The notes below the pieces were generated by a model, which was not told where the DNA came from, did not search any database, and saw nothing but the letters and a program-made list of their open reading frames with translations. Source: Thinopyrum elongatum (Eukaryota > Streptophyta > Magnoliopsida > Poales > Poaceae). Taken from it: a DNA stretch of 64,000 nt. The translations under genes were made by a program, and so were the position numbers. Of this stretch, positions 20,030-31,900 are shown piece by piece. The DNA lies in NCBI GenBank assembly GCA_011799875.1, contig CM022302.1, forward strand, positions 519,803,229 to 519,867,228, read 5' to 3'. Position 1 is the stretch's first letter; each line of letters opens with the position of its first letter.

Positions 20030-20641
20030 TCAATCAATACCTGGCGGCATCTCGGTCCTGCGTGGGTAAAGAATATACTCCGGATGTATCCCTGCACGAA
20101 CAGTTGGTAGCAACTGTGTCATAGCCTCGTAGAGTCGTGCTCGAGTGGTGAACAACTCGACAGCAAGAGCCCGAGCAGTACGATCCAGAGCCTGAGTGCA
20201 CTGAATCAGAATCTGTGGGTCGTAGCGTCGAGACTCGTACGGGGCACAGATAACTGTGTAGTATCCAGTAGCATCTCCAACAGGCGCATACGGAATGTAC
20301 CGAAACACTGAGTCATCCAAACTAGCATTGTGCTCTCCTCGGAGACGTGCGACAGCTGAGTAGGCGGCATCATGGATTGCCATCTCAATCGTCACGTCTA
20401 TACAGTGGAAAAGGTGTAGCTCAGTGTCTGAGTCGTTCTGCTGATCATAGATCCGAACTTCAGCATAGTACTGCTCCTGATTGAACTCGCGGTAAACCTC
20501 ATAGACCATGTACTCGGGATACCAGCGGTAACCCAGTCTAGTCAGGAGGGCGATCAGAACAGCTGGAAATCCAGGGGCATCACGAGCCCAAGTGCGAAGC
20601 ACAAGCTGGGTCGTAGGCCGCGGCGGAAACAGACGATCCAT
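20030..20641 (-). CDS. ORF1, retrotransposon-encoded protein of unknown function (copy 1, shortened)
   Basis: A 203-aa frame starting [18 protein letters not shown], located just after the PBS where gag would be expected. It lacks a CCHC zinc knuckle and any protease motif. It is nearly identical to the copy at 27858-28556, but a TGG to TGA change (stop at 20030-20032) ends it after MPPGID. The protein is rich in Arg and Tyr and has a regular alpha/beta look (YHAEVRIYD-type and [15 protein letters not shown] segments). I do not recognise the fold. Confidence 0.6.
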   Translation of the reverse strand: MDRLFPPRPTTQLVLRTWARDAPGFPAVLIALLTRLGYRWYPEYMVYEVYREFNQEQYYAEVRIYDQQNDSDTELHLFHCIDVTIEMAIHDAAYSAVARLRGEHNASLDDSVFRYIPYAPVGDATGYYTVICAPYESRRYDPQILIQCTQALDRTARALAVELFTTRARLYEAMTQLLPTVRAGIHPEYILYPRRTEMPPGID

Positions 20642-22514
20642 CTGAAACAGAGAAGTTCAGGGTTGTCGTAAGACAAAGTGAAATATAACCGATCTCGGAA
20701 GGAAAGGTTAAACAAAACAATGAAAAGGAAAATGATTATCAGACTAATCAGATCAAAGACAGGGAAATCGCACTGAATCCAGCTCTCCAGGTGGATAGAA
20801 TTAACGAGATCCTAAATGTCGGTGTTAGTAAATTTTATTAAACCTGAATAGATGAGAGATTAGAATCCCAGAGTAAAGACGAGGAATAAAAGATCCTAAT
20901 ACCACCCAGTTGGCGACGTGGGCCCGTAAGCCACACAGCCAAGTTAGTAAAATAGTTTTTGACCACTAGACTCAACTTCGGCCAAGGAATTGGGAAGGGG
21001 GATACCTAGAGGCAGTCGGCTCTGATACCAACCTGTGACGACCCCGGCTTAATCGTGCACTAACCATACACGCAAATGCGTACGATCAAGCCTAAGGACT
21101 CACTTGAAGATATCACAACACAACTCTAAAACATAAATAAAGTCATACAAGCTTTATATTATAAGCCAGGGCCTCGAGTGCTCGAATACATAGCTCGATG
21201 GCATACAAGCGTCAGCGGAAGCATCAGATATCTGGGTACAGATATATTACAGAGAGAGAGAGATAGGCCTTCACAGAGGCGGGGCAAAAAAAAATACTAC
21301 GATCGAAAGGCGTAGGCCTCCTGCCCTGGACCCTCCGATCCTACTCCTGGTCGTCAAACGGCTCCTCGTAGTAGTAGTACTCGCCAGGCGGGTAGTAGTA
21401 CTGGTCGTCGGCTGGGGCGTCTGGCTCAGGGGCTCCGTCGTCTGGTGGCATCAAATGGAATATAGGGGAAAAAGAAAGTAAAGCAAACGTGAGTACTCAT
21501 CCGAAGTACTCAGCAAGCAAGGATCTACACTACATATGCAACATTGTCAAAGGAATGGCTGTATATGTGGACTGGGCTGCAGAAATGCCAGAATAAAGGG
21601 GGAAAGCCTAGTCCTATCGAAGACTAGCATCTTCAACAATCTTCGACAGTCTTGCAGCAATAGAAGAGAGCAGATGAACATAATGTAAAGTAGTAGTAGT
21701 ATCATCAACCTCGACCTGAGATCCTTTCTCGACTCCCTGCGAGAAAGCAATCCCAGAGCCGTACTATCCAGTTCTCATCACATGTTCTAGTTGTACCGAT
21801 CGGGATACAACTCCAAGTGTCCGTTACCGTAGGACATGCTATCGATAGAAGTTTCTTCCCTGCAGGGGTGCACCAACTTACCCACCACGCTCGCTTAACT
21901 CCGGCCGAACACACTTTTCTGGGTCATGCCCGGCATCGGCTAAGCAACACGCCGCAACCCGACCTAGGCTTATAAGAGAGGTCAGCACGCCGGACTAAAC
22001 ATATGCCCCAAGGGGTCTTGGGCCATCGCCCCGGGAACTCCTGCACGTTACGGGGCCACCGAGAGCAGACCTAGCAACCCCTTATACAAGCGCGGTTGCA
22101 TTCCCAGTCCAACTCGGCGTGCGCCGCTCCTTACTGACATCAAATAAGCTTCGGCTGATGTATACGACGCAGAACGCCCATACTATGCCCACGTGATGGT
22201 TAGTGCTATCGGGCCAGAGGCCCCTCGGATCAAATATTCAAACCGTAGTGGATTAGGAGCGCGCGGAAACGAGCAGAGACTCACGGTCGATGTGACCCCG
22301 TCGCCCCGTCTCGAGGACTTGTGGCAAGGGCTAAGAATGCCCGGCCACGCCTCGTAGTTATCTCGCGGACACCATCCAGGTCAACCCGACTCCACATCAC
22401 TTCGCGTTAAGCTCGCACGGGTACCCCTCAGGGCCGACCCGTCTTTAGTATCATGTTTCAAAGTCAAATCATAGTATCCAAAGTAACTGTGTGTCTGACA
22501 CCGAAGGGAACCCT

Positions 22515-22718
22515 GAGGAATCACCCTCGATGGAATTCCCGCTCGATGTTATCATCAAGGTGAACGAAGGAGGAATCACCCTCGAGGTCCACACTTGAGA
22601 AGTTGCACGATGACGCTGTTATCGGGGGTGGTGTAGGAGGAATCACCCTCGCTTACCACGACCGAGTAACTAACCTACAAGGTTAACATCAGAAGTGCTG
22701 ACAAGGTATCACCCTCGG
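22515..22718. repeat. Four direct repeats of ATCACCCTCG inside the LTR
   Basis: GAGGAATCACCCTCG, GGAGGAATCACCCTCG, GGAGGAATCACCCTCG and AAGGTATCACCCTCG occur at about 22515, 22569, 22636 and 22704, 54-68 bp apart. The same set is present in the other LTR near 30427-30630. Confidence 0.85.
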
Positions 22719-23509
22719 CACTCGACGGTAACCCAGTAGTGTCGGCAACTAAGGGGGAAGTGATGTGCGGTGCCAGGTTCTAATCTTCAATCCCGTTGCT
22801 CGGGTCTTCTGATATCCAGCGGGGCAGTCGGGATCAAGTGGGGGTCTCTGTCGGGACTCTACCCAGCCTATACTAATCAGTCTAGGATAACCAGAAAGGT
22901 AGCAAGGCAGGTTACAATAATCAGGCTATGCAGCAGATATGGGAAAACAGTAGCAGTAGCAGTTCTAATGCAAGCATAAGAGAGAAGAGAATAGGCGATA
23001 TAGGCATGCTCAAAATGGGGGTGCTTGCCTGTTTGCTCTGGGGCAAGGGCAAGGTTGCCTGTGGTGTCGTCGGGGACGTAGTCGTACTCCTGAGCTGCGT
23101 CTGCCTCGGGAGCTACGTCAACGTCGGGGTCTATTCGAGAGAGAAGAGGGGGGGGGAGAAACAGGTAAACATAATGCAAACAAATGCAATACGGTGCGTG
23201 TGATGCTATGATGTAGTGCAGGGTTGCCTAAATATGCATCTAAGTCATTTTAGTTATTTTTAGAATTAATCTGGGATTTATTTACCGAAGTGTGTGCACT
23301 ATTCATCTGCCGGATACGGGTTCGGAGTTACGAGTTCTTCTACGTAGGGGGTTCCGAAAAAGAAACGGACGAGACGATCAAATTCGTCTCGTCGTTCTGA
23401 GCAACTTTCATGTTTTAACTTTTTCGATCCGAGCTACGGTTTAAAAGTTATTAATTTTCAAAGTTTATTTGAATTTCTGGAATTTATTTATTTAGCAAAA
23501 AATGAATTA

Positions 23510-23545
23510 TGACGTCAGCATGACGTCGCTGTGACGTCAGCGGTC
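23510..23545. promoter_or_regulatory. Cluster of TGACGTC (bZIP/TGA-type) motifs in LTR
   Basis: Three TGACGTC cores lie within 33 bp, two as full TGACGTCA palindromes, followed by GGTCAAC. In the other LTR (31418-31453) the third core is changed to TGATGTCA. Whether they act as enhancer sites is inference. Confidence 0.45.
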
Positions 23546-25253
23546 AACAGGCGCTGACCAGAGTCAATCCTGACATGTGGGACCCACATGTCAGTCTCTG
23601 TTTATCTTAACAGTGAATTAACTTAATCCACAGGGTTAATTAGGGGGCGGGCCCCACATGTCAGTGAGACATTAGGCTAAACTAATTAGTTTTTATTTAA
23701 CTAAATCATTTTTAGATTATTTAGCCGCGGGGTCCACATGTCAGTCTCACTGGGTTGCCCAGTCAGCAGTTGACTGGGTCAACCCAGTCAACTGGGGTCC
23801 CCAGGGCCCACTGGCAGCCACCCTGAGGTGGGGCCCGGCCTCGCCACGTCGGCGGCGACCGGCAGCTCGACGCCGGTGACCTCCAGACGCGGCGGAGGAC
23901 ACGGCCCGGCGTCGGGTTTCGCCCACGGGCCACCATTTCGCGCGTTCTTGGATGCGTTCGAAAGCTTAGAGAGTGCCGCGTCGAACCGTACTGGTAGCAT
24001 GGCCGGACTTGGCCGGAGAGGGCGCCGGCGACGAGCAGAGGCGGGGGCGCGTTTGGTCTCCCGTCGGAGGTGTGGCTAGAGAGCTCGGTTGGTTGCGTGC
24101 GTGTGCTCGCCGTGCTCCTGGAAGCACCAGAAGCTCGCTGGAGGGTTCGGGCGAGCACGACAACGGCTGTGGCCACGGTGGCGATGCGATCCATGGTGGT
24201 GAGCTCACGGGCACGGCGCTGAGCTAGATACGGCGCGCGAGGAGGGCAACGAGGAGAGGCAGGAGGCGGAGAGGCTCACCGAGAGGCGCACGGTGGCCGT
24301 TGGAAGCTTAGTAGCGCAGCCCGGCGACCGGAATCGGAGACGCTCGCCGGACCCAGAGAAGAAGGGGGCGACGGTGTCCAGCGGCTGCAGGGGCTCCGGG
24401 CTCCTGCTCGTGGTTGAGGACGAAGTAGCGGAGAGTGGCGGAGCTCGTGGATGTGCTGGCGGAGCTCGGGAACGACGGTGGCCGCGGTTCTGAGCGGAGC
24501 GCGGCGGCGATGGCGCTCGGCCGCGATGGATCTGAAGGGGAAGATGGGCGGAGCGAGCGAGGAGGAGAGGGGAAAAGAGCTAGGGTTCGTCGGGGATTCG
24601 CTGGGGGTGCTCTTATCCTCCTCGCAGCGACAGCGGCGCCGGGGGATGGCGACAGCTGCCCATCGCCGGCTCTGGCGTGCGCGCGCGCTGACACGGGGAG
24701 GAGGAGGACGACCCTGGTGGGCTGGGCCTGGCCTGCGGCGCTGGTCGGGGCACTGTGCACTAAGGCCCAGTGCACAGTGCCTCGCTTTTACTTTTCTGTT
24801 TTCTGTTTCTCTTTTTCTTTTATTCTTTTCTGTTTGAAAATAGTTAGGGCTCTTATGCACTTTCATAAAATATGGAACTTAGTCCAAATATTACAGTGCC
24901 ATTTTAGGTCTCACCAAAAAGTGGTTTGAACATATTTGGAATTCATTTGTATTTGAAATGATTTAAAATGGATTTAAATATCCTGTTTTGGTGCTGTTTC
25001 ATCTTGTTAGAGTCACTTATCTAACTCCAAATATTTTGATGAGGGTTTTTCAAATGTTACTGGATTATTTGCCATTTAATGAACATTTTTCCAACAGTGT
25101 TTGATCAACTCCTTATTTCACTTTGGAATTTGAATTGATTTTCAGAATTGAATTTGTATTGGATACTTAACCCATGTGACTTGGCACTGCAAATGGTCAT
25201 GACTAGGCAATATTAACAGGGTGTCACAGAGCTTATTACAAGGGGGTGTTACA

Positions 25254-25272
25254 AGTTCTCCTCCTCTAAAAG
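25254..25272 (-). other. Polypurine tract of the Gypsy element
   Basis: The minus strand reads TTTTAGAGGAGGAGAACT immediately before the LTR start TGTAACACC. This is the expected primer site for plus-strand DNA synthesis. Confidence 0.85.
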
Positions 25273-25291
25273 AAATTCTCGTCCCGAGAAT

Positions 25292-27878
25292 TTAGGAGGT
25301 AGAAGGGAAAAGTCCGGGATATTCTTCCCGAAGATGATCCTCGCGTTCCCAGGTGGCTTCATCTTCAGTGTGATTCGACCACTGCACTTTCAGGAACTTG
25401 GTCGTCTTCTGACGAGTTCAACGTTCAGCTTCGTCGAGGATGCGAATCGGATGCTCCTTATAGGAAAGATCATCTTGCAACTGGAGCATCTCATGGTCCA
25501 CTGCTCGGTGCGGAGATTCCTTGAAGCACTTACGAAGTTGCGACACGTGGAATACATCATGAATATGAGAGAATTGCGGTGGCAACTCGAATTTATATGC
25601 CATCTGTCCACGTCTAGCCATGATGCGGACAGGACCAATATAGCGAGGAGCTAGCTTGCCCTTGATTCCGAAACGACGGGTGCCCTTCATTGGAGTGACA
25701 CGTAGATAAGCTTGATCACCAGGTTGATAGATCACACCCCATCGCTTACGATCATAATTACTCTTCTGACGGTCTTGAGCTACTTTAATATTCTCCCGGA
25801 CAATTCGGACTTGTTCTTCGGCATGTTGAATAATGTCCGGTCCAACAAGAGGTCGTTCCCCAGTTTCTGACCAATTCAGAGGGGTTCGACATTTACGTCC
25901 ATAGAGAACTTCGAAGGGGGCCATTTTCAAGCTGGCTTGATAGCTGTTGTTATAAGAGAACTCAGCATACGGGAGAGATTCCTCCCATTTCTTACCGAAG
26001 GATATAACACAAGCTCGAAGCATATCTTCAAGCACTTGATTAACGCGCTCAACTTGGCCTTGGGATTGTGGATGATAAGCTGAATTCCAGGTAATATGAG
26101 TTCCCATTGCTTTCTGGAAACTTTCCCAGAAATGGCCAGTGAAAATGCTGCCACGGTCTGAACTGATTTCCTTGGGAATACCATGGAGTGAAACAATTCT
26201 GGAGATATATAGCTCTGCTAACTGACTAGCAGTAATAGTCTCCTTAACTGGCAGAAAGTGTGCAACCTTGGAGAGTTGGTCGACGACGACAAGAATAGCA
26301 TCGTGACCCTTCTGAGACTTGGGAAGACCAGTAATGAAGTCCATTTGCACTTTATCCCACTTCCACGGAGGAATAGGAAGTGGTTGCAGAATTCCAGCAG
26401 GTTTCTGATGTTCTGCCTTCACGCGACGACAAACGTCACACTCGGCAACGTAACGAGCAATATCTTGCTTCATTCTAGACCACCAGTACCTTTGACGAAG
26501 ATCTCAATACATCTTGGTACTACCCGGATGGATAGATAGCGGTGTATCATGGGCCTCCTTCATGACTTTGTCAGTCATCAGCTCGAAGCGAGGTACTACA
26601 ATGCGGTCTCGGAAGTACAAGGTTCCATCTTCAGCAATCGAGAAATCCCTGTACTTTTCAAGATGAAGTTCTTTCTTCATTAGACCAATTTCAGCGTCTT
26701 TAGCCTGCGCAATCTTGACAGCTTTCTCAAGATCTGGCTGTATCACAAGGTTATTAAGAGAACCTTGAGGAATGATACAAAGGTTCAGCTTGCGCAATTC
26801 TTCATATAGCTGGGGTTGAGCTTGCTTTACCATGAGGTTACTACAATATGACTTGCGGCTCAAGGCATCAGCCATCACATTAGCTTTGCCAGGAGTGTAG
26901 GAAATACCACAGTCATAATCGGTGATTGTTTCCAACCAACGCTGCTGACGAAGATTAAGTTCCGGTTGAGTGAATAAGTACTTCAAGCTCTGATGATCGG
27001 TGTAAATCTCACACCGATTACCAAGGAGGTAATGACGCAACTGCTTCAAAGCATAAATGACAGCAGCAAGTTCGAGGTCATGCACTGGGTAATTCTCTTC
27101 ATGTGGACGCAGTTGTCGTGAAGCATAAGCAATTACTCTTCGCTCTTGCATTAGGACACAACCTAGTCCTTGACGAGAGGCGTCGCAGAAGATCACAAAA
27201 TCTTTGCGAGAGTCTGGAGGAGCAAGCACTGGAGCGGAAGTCAGCTTGTCCTTAAGGGTCTGAAAGCTTTCCTGACATTTTTCTGTCCACTCAAACTTAA
27301 CGCCTTTGTGGAGCAGATTAGTCAGGGGCTTGGCAATCTTGGAGAAATTCTCGATGAAACGGCGACAATAACTTGCAAGCCCGAGAAAACTTCTGACTTG
27401 CTTGACATTCTTCGGAGGGGTCCAGTCAAGAATAGCCTGAACTCGCTCCGGGTTAACTGCGATACCATCCTTGGAGATGACATGTCCAAGGTAGGTTACC
27501 TCAGCAAGCCAGAATTCGCACTTAGAGTACTTGGCATATAACTTGTGCTCTCGTAGTCTCTCTAGAACAAGATGAAGGTGCTCAGCATGTTCTTCTTTGT
27601 TCTTCGAATAAACCAGAATATCATCCAGATATACCACGACGAATTTGTCGAGGTAATCCATGAATATGTAATTCATTAAGCGGGAGAAGGTAGCTGGAGC
27701 GTTTGTTAAACCAAACGACATGACGGTGTACTCGTATGAACCATAGAGAGTAACGAATGCAGTCTTTGGAATATCCTCTTCGCGGACCCGGATCTGGTGA
27801 TAACCCAACCTCAAGTCGAGTTTAGAGAACACCGAAGATCGATCAACTTGCAGGATCCTACTCTCCGTGTGCACTCTG
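25292..27878 (-). pseudogene. Gypsy chromovirus pol: partial RT, RNase H, integrase, chromodomain
   Basis: From 27878 leftward there is reverse transcriptase lacking its N-terminus ([18 protein letters not shown], active-site [11 protein letters not shown]). Next is RNase H ([38 protein letters not shown]). After it comes the zinc-binding CDVC region and an integrase with D (MDFITGLP), D (SSDRGSIFTG) and E (GQVERVNQVLE). The GPY/F-like stretch KLAPRYIGPVRI follows. The C-terminus FLKVQWSNHTEDEATWERED is a chromodomain-like tail, which places the element in the chromovirus branch (Tekay-like). It is broken by stops near 26503 and at 25418-25420, and the end is the TAA at 25292-25294. The upstream frame at 27879-28012 comes from a fused ORF1 region read in another frame, so the RT start is chimeric. 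Confidence 0.92.
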
Positions 27879-28556
27879 ATGCAGAACCCGGTCTCGAACT
27901 GTAAGAAGAGGTCCACGTGCAGGCGTGTGACCTCCCACTGCAGGCCAATCAATACCTGGCGGCATCTCGGTCCTGCGTGGGTAAAGAATATACTCCGGAT
28001 GTATCCCTGCACGAACAGCTGGTAGCAGCTGTGTCATAGCCTCGTAGAGTCGTGCTCGAGTGGCGAACAACTCGACAGCAAGAGCCCGAACAGTGCGATC
28101 CAGAGCCTGAGTGCACTGAATCAGAATCTGCGGGTCGTAGCGTCGAGACTCGTACGGGGCACAGATAGCTGTGTAGTATCCAGTAGCATCTCCAACAGGT
28201 GCATACGGAATGTACCGAAACACTGAGTCATCCAAACTAGCATTGTGCTCTCCTCGGAGACGTGCGACAGCTGAGTAGGCGGCATCATGGACTGCCATCT
28301 CAATCGTCACGCCTATACCGTGGAAAAGGTGTAGCTCAGTGTCTGAGTCGTTCTGCTGATCATAGATCCGAACTTCAGCATAGTACTGCTCCTGGTTGAA
28401 CTCGCGGTAAACCTCATAGACCATGTACTCGGGATACCAGCGGTAACCCAATCTAGTCAGGAGGGTGATCAGAACAGCTGGAAATCCAGGGGCATCACGA
28501 GCCCAAGTGCGAAGCACAAGCTGGGTCGTAGGCCGCGGCGGAAACAGACGATCCAT
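27858..28556 (-). CDS. ORF1, retrotransposon-encoded protein of unknown function (copy 2)
   Basis: A 232-aa frame with the same start as copy 1. It continues past residue 203 as [20 protein letters not shown], then crosses the junction at 27879 and stops after about seven foreign residues. The true protein was therefore longer and its 3' part is deleted. It follows the PBS by about 370 bp, the place of gag in a normal Gypsy element. The high similarity of both copies, with mostly conservative differences (for example HCIDVTIEM against HGIGVTIEM), indicates recent common origin. The function is unknown; it may be a divergent gag-like protein or a captured host gene fragment. Confidence 0.6.
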   Translation of the reverse strand: MDRLFPPRPTTQLVLRTWARDAPGFPAVLITLLTRLGYRWYPEYMVYEVYREFNQEQYYAEVRIYDQQNDSDTELHLFHGIGVTIEMAVHDAAYSAVARLRGEHNASLDDSVFRYIPYAPVGDATGYYTAICAPYESRRYDPQILIQCTQALDRTVRALAVELFATRARLYEAMTQLLPAVRAGIHPEYILYPRRTEMPPGIDWPAVGGHTPARGPLLTVRDRVLHQSAHGE

Positions 28557-28931
28557 CTGAAACAGAGAAGTTCAGGGTTGTCGTAAGACAAAGTGAAATA
28601 TAACCGATCTCGGAAGGAAAGGTTAAACAAAACAATGGAAAGGAAAATGATTATCAGACTAATCAGATCAAAGACTGGGAAATCGCACTGAATCCAGCTC
28701 TCCGGGTAGATAGAATTAACGAGATCCTAAATGTCGGTGTTAGTAAATTTTATTAAACCTGAATAGATGAGAGATTAGAATCCCAGAGTAAAGACGAGGA
28801 ATAAAAGATCCTAATACCACCCAGTTGGCGACGTGGGCCCGTAAGCCACACAGCCAAGTTAGTAAAATAGTTTTTGACCACTAGACTCAACTTGGCCAAG
28901 GAATTGGGAAGGGGGATACCTAGAGGCAGTC

Positions 28932-28944
28932 GGCTCTGATACCA
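28932..28944 (-). other. Primer binding site, initiator-Met tRNA type
   Basis: The minus strand reads TGGTATCAGAGCC 3 bases after the LTR end (TTCACA TGT). This matches the complement of the 3' end of plant initiator tRNA-Met. The other copy lies at about 21018-21030. Confidence 0.9.
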
Positions 28945-28947
28945 ACA

Positions 28948-31900
28948 TGTGAAGACCCCGGCTTAATCGTGCACTAACCATACACGCAAATGCGCACGAT
29001 CAAGCCTAAGGACTCACTTGAAGATATCACAACACAACTCTAAAACATAAATAAAGTCATACAAGCTTTATATTACAAGCCAGGGCCTCGAGGGCTCGAA
29101 TACATAGCTCGATGGCATACAAGCGTCAGCGGAAGCATCAGATATCTGGGTACAGATATATTACAGAGAGAGAGATAGGCCTTCACAGAGGCGGGGCAAA
29201 ATAAAATACTACGATCGAAAGGCGTAGGCCTCCTGCCCTGGACCCTCCGATCCTACTCCTGGTCGTCAAACGGCTCCTCGTAGTAGTAGTACTCGCCAGG
29301 CGGGTAGTAGTACTGGTCGTCGGCTGGGGCGTCTGGCTCAGGGGCTCCGTCGTCTGGTGGCATCAAATGGAATATGGGGGAAAAAGAAAGTAAAGCAAAC
29401 GTGAGTACTCATCCGAAGTACTCAGCAAGCAAGGATCTACACTACATATGCAACATTGTCAAAGGAATGGCTGTATATGTGGACTGGGCTGCAGAAATGC
29501 CAGAATAGAGGGGGAAAGCCTAGTCCTATCGAAGACTAGCATCTTCAACAATCTTCGACAGTCTTGCAGCAATAGAAGAGAGCAGATGAACATAATGTAA
29601 AGTAGTAGTAGTATCATCAACCTCGACCTGAGATCCTTTCTCGACTCCCTGCGAGAAAGCAATCCCAGAGCCGTACTATCCAGTTCTCATCACATGTTCT
29701 AGTTGTACCGATCGGGATACAACTCCGAGTGTCCGTTACCGTAGGACAGGCTATCGATAGAAGTTTCTTCCCTGCAGGGGTGCACCAACTTACCCACCAC
29801 GCTCGCTTAACTCCGGCCGAACACACTTTTCTGGGTCATGCCCGGCCTCGGCTAAGCAACACGCCGCAACCCGACCTAGGCTTATAAGAGAGGTCAGCAC
29901 GCCGGACTAAACCTATGCCCCCAGGGGTCTTGGGCCATCGCCCCGGGAACTCCTGCACATTACGGGGCCACTGAGAGCAGACCTAGCAACGCCTTATACA
30001 AACGCGGTTGCGTTCCCAGTCCAACTCGGCGTGCGCCGCTCCCTACTGACGTCAAATAAGCTTCGGCTGATGTATACGACGCAGAACGCCCATACTATGC
30101 CCACGTGATGGTTAGTGCTATCGGGCCAGAGGCCCCTCGGATCAAATATCCAAACCGTAGTGGATTAGGAGCGCGCGAAAACAAGCAGAGACTCACGATC
30201 GATGTGACCCCATCGCCCCGTCTCGAGGACTTGCGGCAAGGGCTAAGAATGCCCGGCCACGCCTCGTAGTTATCTCGCGGGCACCATCCAGGTCAACCCG
30301 ACTCCACATCACTTCGCGTTAAGCTCACGCGGGTACCCCTCAGGGCCGACCCGTCTTTAGTATCATGTTTCAAAGTCAAATCATAGTATCCAAAGTAACT
30401 GTGTGTTTGACACCGAAGGGAACCCTGAGGAATCACCCTCGATGGAATTCCTGCTCGATGTTATCATCAAGGTGAACGAAGGAGGAATCACCCTCGAGGT
30501 CCACACTTGAGAAGTTGCACGACGACGCTGTTATCGGGGGTGGTGTAGGAGGAATCACCCTCGCTTACCACGACCGAGTAACTAACCTACAAGGTTAACA
30601 TCAGAAGTGCTGACAAGGTATCACCCTCGGCACTCGACGGTAACCCAGTAGTGTCGGCAACTAAGGGGGAAGTGATGTGCGGTGCCAGGTTCTAATCTTC
30701 AATCCCGTTGCTCGGGTCTTCTGATATCCAGCGGGGCAGTCGGGATCAAGTGGGGGTCTCTGTCGGGACTCTACCCAGCCTATACTAATCAGTCTAGGAT
30801 AACCAGAAATGTAGCAAGGCAGGTTACAATAATCAGGCTATGCAGCAGATATAGGAAAACAGTAGCAGTAGCAGTTCTAATGCAAGCATAAGAGAGAAGA
30901 GAATAGGCGATATAGGCATGCTCAAAATGGGGGTGCTTGCCTGTTTGCTCTGGGGAAAGGGCAAGGTTTCCTGTGGTGTCGTCGGGGACGTAGTCGTACT
31001 CCTGAGCTGCGTCTGCCTCGGGAGTACGTCAACGTCGGGGTCTATTCGAGAGAGAAGAGGGGGGAGAAACAGGTAAACATAATGCAAACAAATGCAATAC
31101 GGTGCGTGCGATGCTATGATGCAGTGCAGGGTTGCCTAAATATGCATCTAAGTCATTTTAGTTATTTTTAGAATTAATCTGGGATTTATTTACCGAAGTG
31201 TGTGCACTATTCATCTACCGGATACGGGTCCGGAGTTACGAGTTCTGCTACGTAGGGGGTTCCGACAAAGAAACAGACGGCATGATCAAACTCGTCTCGT
31301 CGTTCTGAGCAACTTTCATGTTTTAACTTTTTCGATCCGAGCTACGGTTTAAAAGTTATTAATTTTCAAAGTTTATTTAAATTTCTGGAATTTATTTATT
31401 TAGCAGAAAATGAATTATGACGTCAGCATGACGTCGCTGTGATGTCAGCGGTCAACAGGCGCTGACCAGAGTCAATCCTGACATGTCGGACCCACATGTC
31501 AGTCTCTGTTTATCTTAACAGTGAATTAACTTAATCCACAGGGTTAATTAGGGGGCGGGCCCCACATGTCAGTGAGACATTAGGCTAAACTAATTAGTTT
31601 TTATTTAACTAAATCATTTTTATATTATTTAGCCACGGGGTCCACATGTCAGTCTCACTGGGTTGCCCAGTCAGTAGTTGACTGGGTCAACCCAGTCAAC
31701 TGGGGTCCCCAGGGCCCACTGGCAGCCACCTTGAGGTGGGGCCCGGCCTCGCCACGTCGGCGGCGACCGGCGGCTCGACGCCGGTGACCTCCAGGCGCGG
31801 CGGAGGACACGGCCCGGCGTCGGGTTTCGCCCACGGGCCACCATTTCGCGCGTTCTTGGATGTGTTCGAAAGCTCAGAGAGCGCCGCGTCGAACCGTACT

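Larger units (their letters stand above)
21034..25253 (-). repeat. Gypsy 3' LTR (4220 bp)
   Basis: On the minus strand it starts TGTAACACCCCCTTGTAATA directly after a polypurine tract and ends GGGGTCGTCACA. It aligns along its full length with 28948-33160, with scattered single-base and small indel differences (a few percent at most by eye). Internal features are four GGNATCACCCTCG repeats, a TGACGTC cluster and a GC-rich region near the U3 end. Open frames inside are short and not shared as proteins, so I list none as genes. Confidence 0.92.

Noticed and set aside
23763..24929. Several long GC-rich open frames on both strands inside the Gypsy LTR (repeated at 31671-32836)
   Set aside because: They overlap in many frames, have low-complexity Arg/Ala/Pro composition, and their frames and starts are disrupted differently in the two LTR copies. 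They reflect GC content, not genes.
19964..25253. The whole 5.3-kb repeat as a single giant LTR (ends TG...CA)
   Set aside because: A primer binding site and ORF1 lie inside it, the LTR boundary TGTGACGACC with the adjacent tRNA-Met PBS is clear, and no target duplication fits the larger unit.
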